DNA of 54,291 nt, taken from positions 1 through 54,291 of the forward strand of contig JBJXFI010000120.1 in NCBI GenBank assembly GCA_046154695.1, given 5' to 3'. Each line of letters opens with the position of its first letter. Position 1 is the stretch's first letter. This DNA comes from DALYLB01 sp046154695 (GTDB taxonomy: Bacteria > Acidobacteriota > Blastocatellia > RBC074). Below the pieces are notes generated by a model. The model made no database searches, was not told where the DNA came from, and saw nothing but the letters and a program-made list of their open reading frames with translations. Shown piece by piece: positions 17,636-25,545 of this stretch. A program made the translations under genes and the position numbers.

Positions 17636-19223
17636 GATCCTGGAAATCCTCCTTTAATTTCCGCCGGTCGATCTTTCCATTGGCATTTTTCGGCAGGCGC
17701 TCAAACCGCATCCAGCGAGCCGGAAGCATATAATTCGGGAGCGCCTTGCTCATTTCGGTGCGCAAGCGGGCGGGCGTCACCTCCACGTCCTGAAGCGGGA
17801 CGTAGGCGCAGCAGATCGTCGCGCCCTCGAACCCGCCCGTCTCGATCGCCACGATGGCGCACTCTTCGGTGAGCGCCAGGGCGTTCAGCGCTGTCTCGAT
17901 CTCTCCGAGCTCGATGCGATATCCCCGGCTCTTGATCTGGGAGTCCGCTCGCCCGAGGTAATACACGAGGCCGTCCTCGCCGATCTTCGCGAGATCGCCG
18001 GTCTTGTAGATCCGGTCGTTCGGGTCCGAGCTGCCGGGCCGCTGCAGAAAGACGGCGCTCGTCTTCTCGGGATCCAGCCAATAGCCCGGGCTCAGCCCCA
18101 CGCCGGCGATGTACAGGTCGCCGATCTCTCCCTGCTGCGCCGGCTTGAGGTGCTCGTCGAGAACGATCAGCTCTTCTCCCGCGCAGGGAACACCGATGGG
18201 AATCTGAACGAGCTCGTCGGCCGGGCAGGCCGGGACCGTGTAATAGCTGCTCGCGATGGTGGCTTCCGTCGGACCATACAGATTGGTGAACTGCACGTGC
18301 GGCAGCCGCTGCATCCAGTAGATCAGGGGCGGGGTCGGGAAGACCTCGCCGCACCACATCAGGCGTTCGAGCACGGGAAAATCGTTGGGCTTCACGACAT
18401 CGGCCTTGGCCATGAAGTTCAGCACCGACGGCACGGAAAACCATTGCGTCAGTTCGGAATCCCGAATGAAGGCCGCCACCTTCTGCGGCGCCAGATTCAG
18501 CTCCGTCGGAACGATGTGCAACTGCGCGCCCGCCGAGAGCGTGCCGTAGATGTCGTAGGTCGACAGATCGAAATGCAGCGGCGGATGGAACGAGACCTTG
18601 TCCGCGGGTTTGGTGCCGAAATATTTGACCGCCCAGTCGATGTAATGAAGCACATTATTGTGCGTGATCACGACGCCTTTGGGGACGCCGGTCGAGCCGG
18701 AGGTGAAGAGAATATGGGCCGCGTCGGCCGACGTGCTCTGATAGTCGAGCGGCGCGGCCGAATAGCTGTTCACGTCTTCCCGCGTGAACCGGGCCTTGAA
18801 GTTGGCGCCTTCGACCTTGTCGGCGCCGGCCCATCCGATCAAGGTTCCCTTCCGGCGGGATTCATCCGCCATCAACTCGTCGAGCAGCGGGGCCACCGAC
18901 CCGCCGCCGATGATGTAGCGCGGCGCGCAGGCATCGACGATCTTCTCCACGCGGGCGGCGGGGCTCGAGGGATCCAGCGGCACATAGACGCAATCCGCCT
19001 TCAGAATGCCGAGAATGGTCGTGATCGCCTCGGGGGTCTTGGGCATCAGGAAGCAGACCCGATCCCCTTTTTGACAGCCGGCTTCCTTCAGCAGATGCGC
19101 CAGCCGGTTCGAGCCCTCTTCGAGCTCGCCGTAGGTCAGGCGCTCCTGACGGTACACGAGGGCGACCTGCTCGGGACGCTGCTCGGCCTGCTTCGTCACC
19201 AGCTGCTGCAACAGGGAACTCAT
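17625..19223 (-). CDS. Stand-alone adenylation enzyme (NRPS A domain / acyl-AMP ligase)
   Basis: 532 residues, a complete adenylation domain with no condensation or carrier domain. Core motifs: LFTSGSTGVPKG (A3, 172-183), NLYGPTE (A5, 314-320), YKTGDL (A7, 406-411), GRADSQIKSRGYRIELGEIE (A8, 424-443) and NANGKIDR with catalytic Lys517 (A10). An acidic residue in FDLSTYD (Asp219) occupies the place that binds the alpha-amino group in amino-acid-specific domains. By eye the specificity positions read D-L-Y-S-M-C-L-I-A, which I cannot match to a known substrate. ATG 19223 overlaps the monooxygenase stop as ATGA, indicating coupling. It probably loads the carrier protein at 16316-16567. Exosortase-associated acyl ligases are an alternative relative. 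Confidence 0.92.
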   Translation of the reverse strand: MSSLLQQLVTKQAEQRPEQVALVYRQERLTYGELEEGSNRLAHLLKEAGCQKGDRVCFLMPKTPEAITTILGILKADCVYVPLDPSSPAARVEKIVDACAPRYIIGGGSVAPLLDELMADESRRKGTLIGWAGADKVEGANFKARFTREDVNSYSAAPLDYQSTSADAAHILFTSGSTGVPKGVVITHNNVLHYIDWAVKYFGTKPADKVSFHPPLHFDLSTYDIYGTLSAGAQLHIVPTELNLAPQKVAAFIRDSELTQWFSVPSVLNFMAKADVVKPNDFPVLERLMWCGEVFPTPPLIYWMQRLPHVQFTNLYGPTEATIASSYYTVPACPADELVQIPIGVPCAGEELIVLDEHLKPAQQGEIGDLYIAGVGLSPGYWLDPEKTSAVFLQRPGSSDPNDRIYKTGDLAKIGEDGLVYYLGRADSQIKSRGYRIELGEIETALNALALTEECAIVAIETGGFEGATICCAYVPLQDVEVTPARLRTEMSKALPNYMLPARWMRFERLPKNANGKIDRRKLKEDFQDHGT

Positions 19224-20290
19224 TTCGCCACCCCCTTGGCCGCCGACTGTCCGATCGCCTGCTTGAAGACATTGCCGATGTGATGCAACTCCTCCTCGCT
19301 CGGCGGAATGTCCAGAATGAAGGTCCGGAATCCGAGGCCGATGTACCGGGCGAGTTCGGTTGACACCGTGGAATAGTTCCCGACCAGATAGGGGCAGAAC
19401 GTCTTGTAGTGCTGAAACGGCACCAGCCAGTAGGGATTGTTGTCCGGCGTCTCTCCCAGATCCGAAAGCTGCTTGTGCCAGACCGAGTCGGACGTCTTCA
19501 TCGCCAGTTGATGCGCCAGCTCGCCCTTGCGATCCTCGGGGAATCGCTCGTGCGCGATTCGCCATGCCTCGTCTTCATCCTCGCGGGTGATGATTCCGAC
19601 GCGGACCCCGGAATTCACGTTCTCGTCGGGCGGGTCGTTCTCGTAATCTCCCGGCGGCTTGGGATACTTGACCGCCGTGGCGCCGATCCGCTTCGCGGCG
19701 GCCAGCCCCGCCTCGGACGATCCCGAAATCAGGATCCCCGGAAACATCTCCGCCGGAAGCTGCGGCGTCATCTTCAGCTTGTCGATCGTGTAAAACTCCC
19801 CCGCGTAGCTGACCCCCGACGAATTGCCGAGGAGCAGCTTGATGATGTCGACATATTCCACGGTCCGGTCATACCTTCTGTCGTGCGGCGTCGTGTCGTT
19901 CAGCGCCACAAGGTCGTTCTTAAACCCGCCCGCCAGCATGTTCAAAAAGATCCGGCGATTATGCAGGTAGGCGTAGGACGTCACCATCTTCGCCGCCGTG
20001 TACGGATGCATGTAGATGGGCTGGACCGCGACCAGCGGGCATAACTCCTCCGTATTTTCGATAATCACTTGAGACACGAGCCAGGGATCGACAAGGGAAT
20101 TGTCCGTATAGACCAGGATGCCCTTGCATCCATATTTCTCGCTCCAGCGCGCGACGTCGATCACATTCCTGAAATACGCGTCTTTCGTCACCTGGCTCGA
20201 TTGGGGACAGGTGGAGAAGATCTGCACGTCGGATGCGGCGGCGTCGAGTGGACGCACCTGGGTTGAATCAGCGTTGACGGTTGAGCTCAT
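19220..20290 (-). CDS. Luciferase-like flavin-dependent monooxygenase (LLM class)
   Basis: A 356-residue TIM-barrel enzyme of the bacterial luciferase / SsuD group. Visible landmarks are the early barrel strand CKGILVYTDNSLVDPW, NRRIFLNMLAGGFKND (flavin-phosphate region), DRRYDRTVEYVDIIKLLL, and ILISGSSEAG, which fits the common SGSS flavin loop. It would use reduced FMN and oxygen to oxygenate an organic substrate. The adenylation gene overlaps its stop, so it probably acts with that enzyme, perhaps on the carrier-bound acyl or aminoacyl group. AGGAGG about 9 bases before the ATG is the best ribosome site in this stretch, consistent with the first gene of a transcription unit after a 453-base gap. 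Confidence 0.88.
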   Translation of the reverse strand: MSSTVNADSTQVRPLDAAASDVQIFSTCPQSSQVTKDAYFRNVIDVARWSEKYGCKGILVYTDNSLVDPWLVSQVIIENTEELCPLVAVQPIYMHPYTAAKMVTSYAYLHNRRIFLNMLAGGFKNDLVALNDTTPHDRRYDRTVEYVDIIKLLLGNSSGVSYAGEFYTIDKLKMTPQLPAEMFPGILISGSSEAGLAAAKRIGATAVKYPKPPGDYENDPPDENVNSGVRVGIITREDEDEAWRIAHERFPEDRKGELAHQLAMKTSDSVWHKQLSDLGETPDNNPYWLVPFQHYKTFCPYLVGNYSTVSTELARYIGLGFRTFILDIPPSEEELHHIGNVFKQAIGQSAAKGVAK

Positions 20291-20743
20291 AGTGAATACC
20301 TCCTGTGGTCATGCTCATTGGCGTTGGGATCTAACCTTCTCTAAGTTCTTGTGTGGAATCGATTTCGATGAGGCGCTCGGCCGAATTGGCGGCGGAGTCG
20401 CGAAAAAGGAGCGTCCACGATACGAGGAGTCCGGGCAATGGGAAGGGGCTATTAATTAACATACGCAATCCACATTAATTTCCAGCAGTATTTTTTCCCA
20501 CCCCGGCCGCGAGACCGGGACTCTCCGATCCTTAAGATCCTTATAGCGGTTTTCACTCGCGTGCGACCCGGCTCGCCATCGAGAAGAGGAGGGAAAACGG
20601 AACAGACGGAAATAACGGAGGAAGCGGAGCCCTGGATTGTTTGGTTTCGTCGATTTCGTTATTTCCGTCTGTTCCGTTTTCCTCCAATGAATCACGCAGT
20701 CAGGGCGCATGCAAATGCAAGCGGCTATAAATGAAAGTTCGAA
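20291..20743. promoter_or_regulatory. Intergenic region with hairpin, likely start of the decoration transcription unit
   Basis: 453 bases without a gene, between the beta-helix gene stop and the monooxygenase start. It holds the 26-base inverted repeat at 20592-20682, which could end the upstream message, and an AT-rich stretch at 20450-20500 on the upstream side of the monooxygenase that could hold a promoter. No convincing -35/-10 pair was found. The strong AGGAGG is at the gene-proximal end. Confidence 0.4.
20592..20682. repeat. Perfect 26-base inverted repeat
   Basis: Arms 20592-20617 and 20657-20682 are exact inverted copies, separated by 39 bases. The left arm begins GGAAAACGGAACAGACGG. 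A diverged single arm occurs at 36661-36682. Its length and perfection make chance unlikely. It may be a mobile miniature palindrome or act as a bidirectional terminator. Confidence 0.85.
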
Positions 20744-23140
20744 TCACCGGATATTGATTCGAACGGAGTTGAGGGCCTTTCCGTCGACCGTCATCGTGAC
20801 GTCGACGTCCCCGCGTCCGGCGAGGGACGGGGGGAGATACAAATTGACCTGATCGAGGCCGGACAAGGTTCCCTGCGGGCCCGCGAAGGGGGCCTGCACG
20901 CTCGTGCCTCCGACCCTGGCGGAGACGGCGGAGGCGGAGCTCCGAAACCGGAGGCCGGTCGCGAAGAGGATCAGGAAGACCTGATCCGTGGGCGACGTGA
21001 GATCGATCGGGACGGCGATAAACTTCTTTTGCACCACGTCGAAGGCGGCCAGCGGCTCATATCGCTGGGTGCTGTCGGTGCGCACGCGCAGGACGGAGCC
21101 CGCGGGAAGCCCGCGGCCGGTGGCATCCGCCGTGAAGAATCCGGGGGCCACGGAGGCCACCTGGAAATAGCCCGTGGCGACGACGCGTTCTCCATTCGTC
21201 ACCGTGACCTGGCTCGTGCCGGTCGCGGTATCGGACGGGATCAGATAATTGATCTGGGTGGGCGAAACGAAGAAGAGCGGGCTCATTCGCTCGACGCCCA
21301 TCCGATCGCGGACTCTCACCGCGGTCCCTCCCAGCGTCGTGGGCAGGGGCAGCGCGGGTGAAGAGAGCGTGCTCGTGGAGAGCCCTGTCCCGAAAGCAGC
21401 CGTGATCGATTCCGGGGCCAGCGGCTCCCCGATGAAATTGGCGGCCGAGACATTGGTGATGACCGAGATCAGGCTCATCGCGGCATCGAGCGCGTCGAAG
21501 TCGCAGCCGATATCCTTGCCGTCCGTCCCGGCGCTTTTATACGGGCTCGCCGGGGCCAGGCGGTAATTCCGCGCGGGGCGGTCCGCGAACTTCACCAGGT
21601 CGAACGTCGCCGGATAGAAATTGTCCGCCGGGTATCGCGCGGCCGGGGCCCCCACCATGACGTTCTTCCTGATCACCGAATTCGGAAGGTAGGTCGTGAT
21701 CGTGGCATTTCCCGAATCGCGGTTGTCTCCCTTGATCCCATACTCATTATGCGGAAACAGATTGTTGCGCAGGATCACACCCTCGGTGGGCGCATCCCCC
21801 ACGGCGAGAATGTTGCCGGAATGAAGGATGGTGTTGTTCTCGATGGTGATGTCCCTCGGGCGGCTGACGAATTGAATTCCGATTCCCGCCCCGCCCCAGC
21901 GCGTTCCATCGACCTCGTCCAGCAGGTTGTTGGCGATCCTCACGCGGCTCGTCTGGAGGCTCGGATTGTTGTCGTCGATCCCCAGCAGATTGATTCCTCC
22001 CCCGACCTTCCGCACGATGTTGTTGGTGAAGGTCACATCCTGGACCACCGACCAGGGAGCCTGGCCGTCCTGGTTGCGGACGGTGAAGAGAATGGCGATC
22101 CCGTTCTGGGCCATCGTCCAGTTGTGCTCGAAGAAATTGCCGTCGATGAGAACGCGCTGCGCATTCTTTAGCTCAAAGAGATTCTTCACACCCCAGGGCG
22201 TTCCCGCGTAACTCGGATCGCCGATTCGCCAGGAGAGGGGCTTGAAGCAGTGATTGCGGCGAAACTCGATGTCCGACGGGACCAGATTGGCGATCCTCGG
22301 ATCCGCGCCGCCGAGAATGAAGTTTTCGCCGGCGCCCTCCAGATAGTTGTTGACGATCTTGAAGGGGCCCGGTCCGTTCCAGCCGCCGATCGCCTGGGAG
22401 TCGGCGCCGACTTCGTGGCAATCCGAGATATACGAATTGATGACGGAGGTCGTGGCGCTGTTGAGCGCGATTCCGCGCCGGAGCGTGAAATTCGGCCGGC
22501 CGTGGATGTAGACCCGGTCCATGATCAGATTGTGCGGGAGCTGCGCGAGCGTGGTCTCCTTCTCTCCGAGCAGCATCAGATTGTAAACGAACGGCGCGCT
22601 CGCCGCGGCGGTGATCTCGACGCCGAGGAAGCGGTAATGATGCGCGCCTCCGGCGGCCTCGATCGCGGGGCTGGCATTTGGCGTGACGATCTTGGGGAGC
22701 ACGTTCGCGTGCGACGGCGTGATGCGCGCTTCTGGGCCGGGAAGACTGCTGTCGGGCGCGGACGTGCGAATGACGATCCACCCGGATCCGGTCTTGGCCG
22801 GAAGCGTGAAATTGCCCGTGTAGCTCGCGCCCGCCTGCAGCGTGATGGTCTCTCCCAACTGGGCCTGATTCAGCGCCGCCTGAAAATCGCCGCCCGCGGG
22901 CACCGCGATGGTTCGCCCCGCCGGCGCGACATAGGTCGTGTTGATGAATACGCGCGGCAATTCAGGGGCCGCGCCCGCGATGCCAACCGCCGGCGCCGAA
23001 AGCCGGGCCATGGTTTCGACCTCCTCCGTGGTCAGTGTGCTGACCGCTTCCGATCGCGTCGCCTGGCAATTCGCCACCAGCATCACCGCGCCCAGAAATC
23101 CGATAAAAATCGTCAGCCTGCATCTCCAGGAAGTTCTCAT
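20744..23140 (-). CDS. Exported right-handed beta-helix protein with Solibacter-type C-terminal domain
   Basis: 798 residues. A signal peptide (MRTSWRCRLTIFIGFLGAVM) ends near AVMLVANCQA; the Cys context is not a clean lipobox. Residues of about 40-540 contain a right-handed parallel beta-helix of the pectate-lyase superfamily, with many short Asn-rich turns (NNIV, NNLL, NNTIL, RNNLF). The last 240 residues match the Solibacter C-terminal domain (TIGR03437), with the recurring PTQINYLIPSDT and GEPLAPESI-type stretches. ATG 23140 is preceded by GGAGGA; in-frame ATGs at 23152 and 23161 are alternatives. Beta-helix proteins bind, cut or epimerise polyuronates. With a GDP-mannose dehydrogenase and a heparinase-like gene nearby, a role in processing a mannuronate-containing polymer is plausible but unproven. 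Confidence 0.82.
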   Translation of the reverse strand: MRTSWRCRLTIFIGFLGAVMLVANCQATRSEAVSTLTTEEVETMARLSAPAVGIAGAAPELPRVFINTTYVAPAGRTIAVPAGGDFQAALNQAQLGETITLQAGASYTGNFTLPAKTGSGWIVIRTSAPDSSLPGPEARITPSHANVLPKIVTPNASPAIEAAGGAHHYRFLGVEITAAASAPFVYNLMLLGEKETTLAQLPHNLIMDRVYIHGRPNFTLRRGIALNSATTSVINSYISDCHEVGADSQAIGGWNGPGPFKIVNNYLEGAGENFILGGADPRIANLVPSDIEFRRNHCFKPLSWRIGDPSYAGTPWGVKNLFELKNAQRVLIDGNFFEHNWTMAQNGIAILFTVRNQDGQAPWSVVQDVTFTNNIVRKVGGGINLLGIDDNNPSLQTSRVRIANNLLDEVDGTRWGGAGIGIQFVSRPRDITIENNTILHSGNILAVGDAPTEGVILRNNLFPHNEYGIKGDNRDSGNATITTYLPNSVIRKNVMVGAPAARYPADNFYPATFDLVKFADRPARNYRLAPASPYKSAGTDGKDIGCDFDALDAAMSLISVITNVSAANFIGEPLAPESITAAFGTGLSTSTLSSPALPLPTTLGGTAVRVRDRMGVERMSPLFFVSPTQINYLIPSDTATGTSQVTVTNGERVVATGYFQVASVAPGFFTADATGRGLPAGSVLRVRTDSTQRYEPLAAFDVVQKKFIAVPIDLTSPTDQVFLILFATGLRFRSSASAVSARVGGTSVQAPFAGPQGTLSGLDQVNLYLPPSLAGRGDVDVTMTVDGKALNSVRINIR

Positions 23141-23435
23141 CTTTTCCTCCATGCCACTCATTCGCTCCCCTGTGCAGATTCCATCGATCCGGCGATTGCT
23201 CCCATTCTCTTCTCCCATCTCCCCTTCACCGTTCACCATGCCGTGTGCATCGCTGATCACCGTACAATCGGCGCGATGAGTGTGAACGATATGCGCACCC
23301 CGCATATCCGTTATTTGAGTTTCTCAGTCGCGGCCTCCGGCCGCTCATTCATGCGCTTGCTCGTGTGTGACGCAGGCCGTTCCGGGGCGCCGGCCATCGT
23401 TCGTTTGAACTTTCAGCCCTCTTCGTTGTGGAGGG
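23141..23435. promoter_or_regulatory. Leader region of the beta-helix gene with two short hairpins
   Basis: 295 bases between the deacetylase stop and the beta-helix start, much wider than most gaps in the locus. It contains an 8-base perfect inverted repeat with a 5-base loop (23288-23308, GATATGCG arms) and GCGGCC-TCC-GGCCGC at 23330-23344. The latter may end the upstream message and the former could be an operator. No clear promoter box was found. Confidence 0.35.
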
Positions 23436-24254
23436 TCAATTGAGCCCATCCGTCATGGACTCCCTCAATTTCAGGTACAGATTTCCGCCGAGCATCTTGG
23501 TGACCTTCTTGGCCTCCCACCACATCCATTGCCGAAAGCGGGGCGTGAACCGCCCCGCGGCCATGCCGGCGGCGGCCTCGGGCGACATCCATCGCTGAAT
23601 CGCGTAGCGCCCGATCACCAGGCACCCGTCCACATGCGTGAACCGGGTCGTCGGTTCGGAGGTGAACAGCGCCTGGATGCCCTCCGCGGCGGCGGCCTCG
23701 GCAACCGAACGCGAATACTGGCCGCCGGGAATGGATGCGATGCGCACCGGTTCACCCAGCAGGTCCGAAAGCGCCCGGATGCTCTCTCTCCATTCGCGCT
23801 TCAATTCGTCGAACGGGCGCGCCGCGAACCGGAGCGGATGAGAGCACGAGTGCGAGCCGATCAGATGTCCGCGACGGTGCAGGTCGCGGATCTGGTCCGG
23901 CCCCAGAAACGCCGGTTTCCCGATGTAATCGGTCGTGATGAAAAAGTGGGCGCGCCAGCCGAGCGATTCCAGCCCGTCGGCGATCGGCGTATGAAAACTG
24001 CTTCCGCCGTCGTCGAAGGTCAGCATCCAGGGGCGCTCCCCGCCGGCGCGGCGCGCCATCAGATCGGTCACCATGGCCGGCCGCGCGGAAACGGCGGCGC
24101 GGATCGCCGCGAGGTGCCGCTCGAACTGCTCCGGCTCCAGTTTGTAGAGGGCGGCATCGGCGCTCGGAAACCCGCTCGCCTGATGCATCGCGCGATCGAC
24201 CACATCGTGATACATCAGCGAAATCCCATGTCTCATTCCGGTCTCGATCCTCAT
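23436..24254 (-). CDS. Polysaccharide deacetylase (NodB-type)
   Basis: 272 residues. The NodB domain has MLTFDDGGSSF with Asp81-Asp82 and IGSHSCSH with His135 and His139. MRHGISLMYHDVV near the N-terminus is typical of EPS-locus deacetylases, including those linked to exosortase A (TIGR03006), though this one is shorter. It is only distantly like the two other deacetylases in the window. GGAGGAG about 10 bases before ATG 24254 supports the start; the coding region begins 28 bases after the glycosyltransferase stop. No signal peptide is visible, so it may act on the lipid-linked unit in the cytoplasm. Confidence 0.85.
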   Translation of the reverse strand: MRIETGMRHGISLMYHDVVDRAMHQASGFPSADAALYKLEPEQFERHLAAIRAAVSARPAMVTDLMARRAGGERPWMLTFDDGGSSFHTPIADGLESLGWRAHFFITTDYIGKPAFLGPDQIRDLHRRGHLIGSHSCSHPLRFAARPFDELKREWRESIRALSDLLGEPVRIASIPGGQYSRSVAEAAAAEGIQALFTSEPTTRFTHVDGCLVIGRYAIQRWMSPEAAAGMAAGRFTPRFRQWMWWEAKKVTKMLGGNLYLKLRESMTDGLN

Positions 24255-24282
24255 CGTTGCAGGCTCCTCCGCTGTCGTCCGC

Positions 24283-25542
24283 TCATGAGCGGGCCGCGGA
24301 AACGACCGGAGGAGCGCCCTGGCCCGTGGTCCGCGCATCCCGAATGGTCTGCGCCAGCGACTCTTCAAACGTGCAGGTCACGACCGACCAGTCATAGCGC
24401 GCGGCCTGCGCGCCGGCCGCCGCTTCAAAACGCATCCGTTTCGGATGATCGCGAAGCAGGTCGATGACGCCATCGGCGAAGGACTCCGGTTCATCGGCCA
24501 GCAGAATGTCCCGCCCGTGATTGACGTCCAGCCCCTCCGCGCCGATCGTGGTCGAGACGACGGCCTTTCGCATCGCCATGGCTTCATAAATCTTGAGGCG
24601 CGTCCCGCCGCCGATTCGAAGCGGCACGACAAAGACCGCCGCCTCCCGCAGGTGCTCGATGACCGATTCGACGCGCCCCGTGACCTCGATGTCCCCGGAA
24701 GCGGGCTGCCCGAGCTGCTTAATGCGCGCCGGCGGATTGCGGCCGACGATCCGGAACCGCGCCTCGGGGACCGCCCGCTTGATCCGCGGCCAGATGTCCC
24801 GGCAGAAATAGGCCACTCCGTCCACGTTCGCTTCCCAGTCCATCGAGCCGAGAAAGATCACCAGCGGCTCGGTCGGGCTGTCGCCCGCCCCGGCTTCATA
24901 CTGCCGCAGGTCCACGCCCGTCGGCACCACGCTGATGCGCGCGTTTGCCGACATCTTCGCCATCTGCTCGCGATCGTATTCCGAGACGGCGATGATGTGG
25001 TCGAACCGGGCCACGGCCGCGGCCTCATACCGCGCCATCTTCGCGGCCTCCAGTTTGAAGGCCGCCCGCTTGACCGGATGCGTCTCATGCTCCGTATGCC
25101 GCCGCCAGAGAATCGATTCGACGTTGTGTTGAAAGAGCGCGACCGGCGTGGCGCTCCGGGCGGGGAAGTTGAGCGTCGATCCGAGAAAATCGCAGACCGC
25201 CACGTCAAACCGCCCGTCATTCAACCATTCCGCCAGCAGCGTCTGGACCTTGCGCGTCGTGAACTTCGTCACCCCGAAGGGCGCGGAATTCGGCAGTCGC
25301 TGCAGATAGGTCAGCCCCCGCTCCACCGTCGTCGCATCGCGCACGCCCGTGTAGACGACCTCGGCGCCCGGCAGGTGGTCGAGAATTTCCCGCTCATACG
25401 CCGCGTCCCGCGCCCCGCCGTAATGGGAGAGGAAGGTGACCTCATGACGCTCCGCCAGCCGCCGCAGAATATTGTAGGACCGTATCTTCCCGCCCGTGTC
25501 CACCGGCACCAGCTTGCCCGCTTTCACCCAGAGGATTCTCAT
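24283..25542 (-). CDS. Glycosyltransferase, GT-B fold (exosortase-locus type)
   Basis: 419 residues. The N-terminal domain starts MRILWVKAGKLVPVDTGGK, as in sugar transferases of PEP-CTERM/EPS loci (TIGR03087-like). The C-terminal domain has VIFLGSMDWEAN, FRIVGRNPP and a donor-binding stretch VPLRIGGGTRLKIYEAMAM. No membrane helix. Three bases separate it from the asnB-like stop, so the two are translationally linked. It probably adds a sugar to the growing repeat unit on the cytoplasmic face. Donor unknown. Confidence 0.86.
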   Translation of the reverse strand: MRILWVKAGKLVPVDTGGKIRSYNILRRLAERHEVTFLSHYGGARDAAYEREILDHLPGAEVVYTGVRDATTVERGLTYLQRLPNSAPFGVTKFTTRKVQTLLAEWLNDGRFDVAVCDFLGSTLNFPARSATPVALFQHNVESILWRRHTEHETHPVKRAAFKLEAAKMARYEAAAVARFDHIIAVSEYDREQMAKMSANARISVVPTGVDLRQYEAGAGDSPTEPLVIFLGSMDWEANVDGVAYFCRDIWPRIKRAVPEARFRIVGRNPPARIKQLGQPASGDIEVTGRVESVIEHLREAAVFVVPLRIGGGTRLKIYEAMAMRKAVVSTTIGAEGLDVNHGRDILLADEPESFADGVIDLLRDHPKRMRFEAAAGAQAARYDWSVVTCTFEESLAQTIRDARTTGQGAPPVVSAARS

Positions 25543-25545
25543 GAT

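Noticed and set aside
19224..19565. N-terminal extension of the adenylation enzyme
   Set aside because: It would overlap the end of the monooxygenase gene; the ATGA overlap and the family start point both favour 19223.
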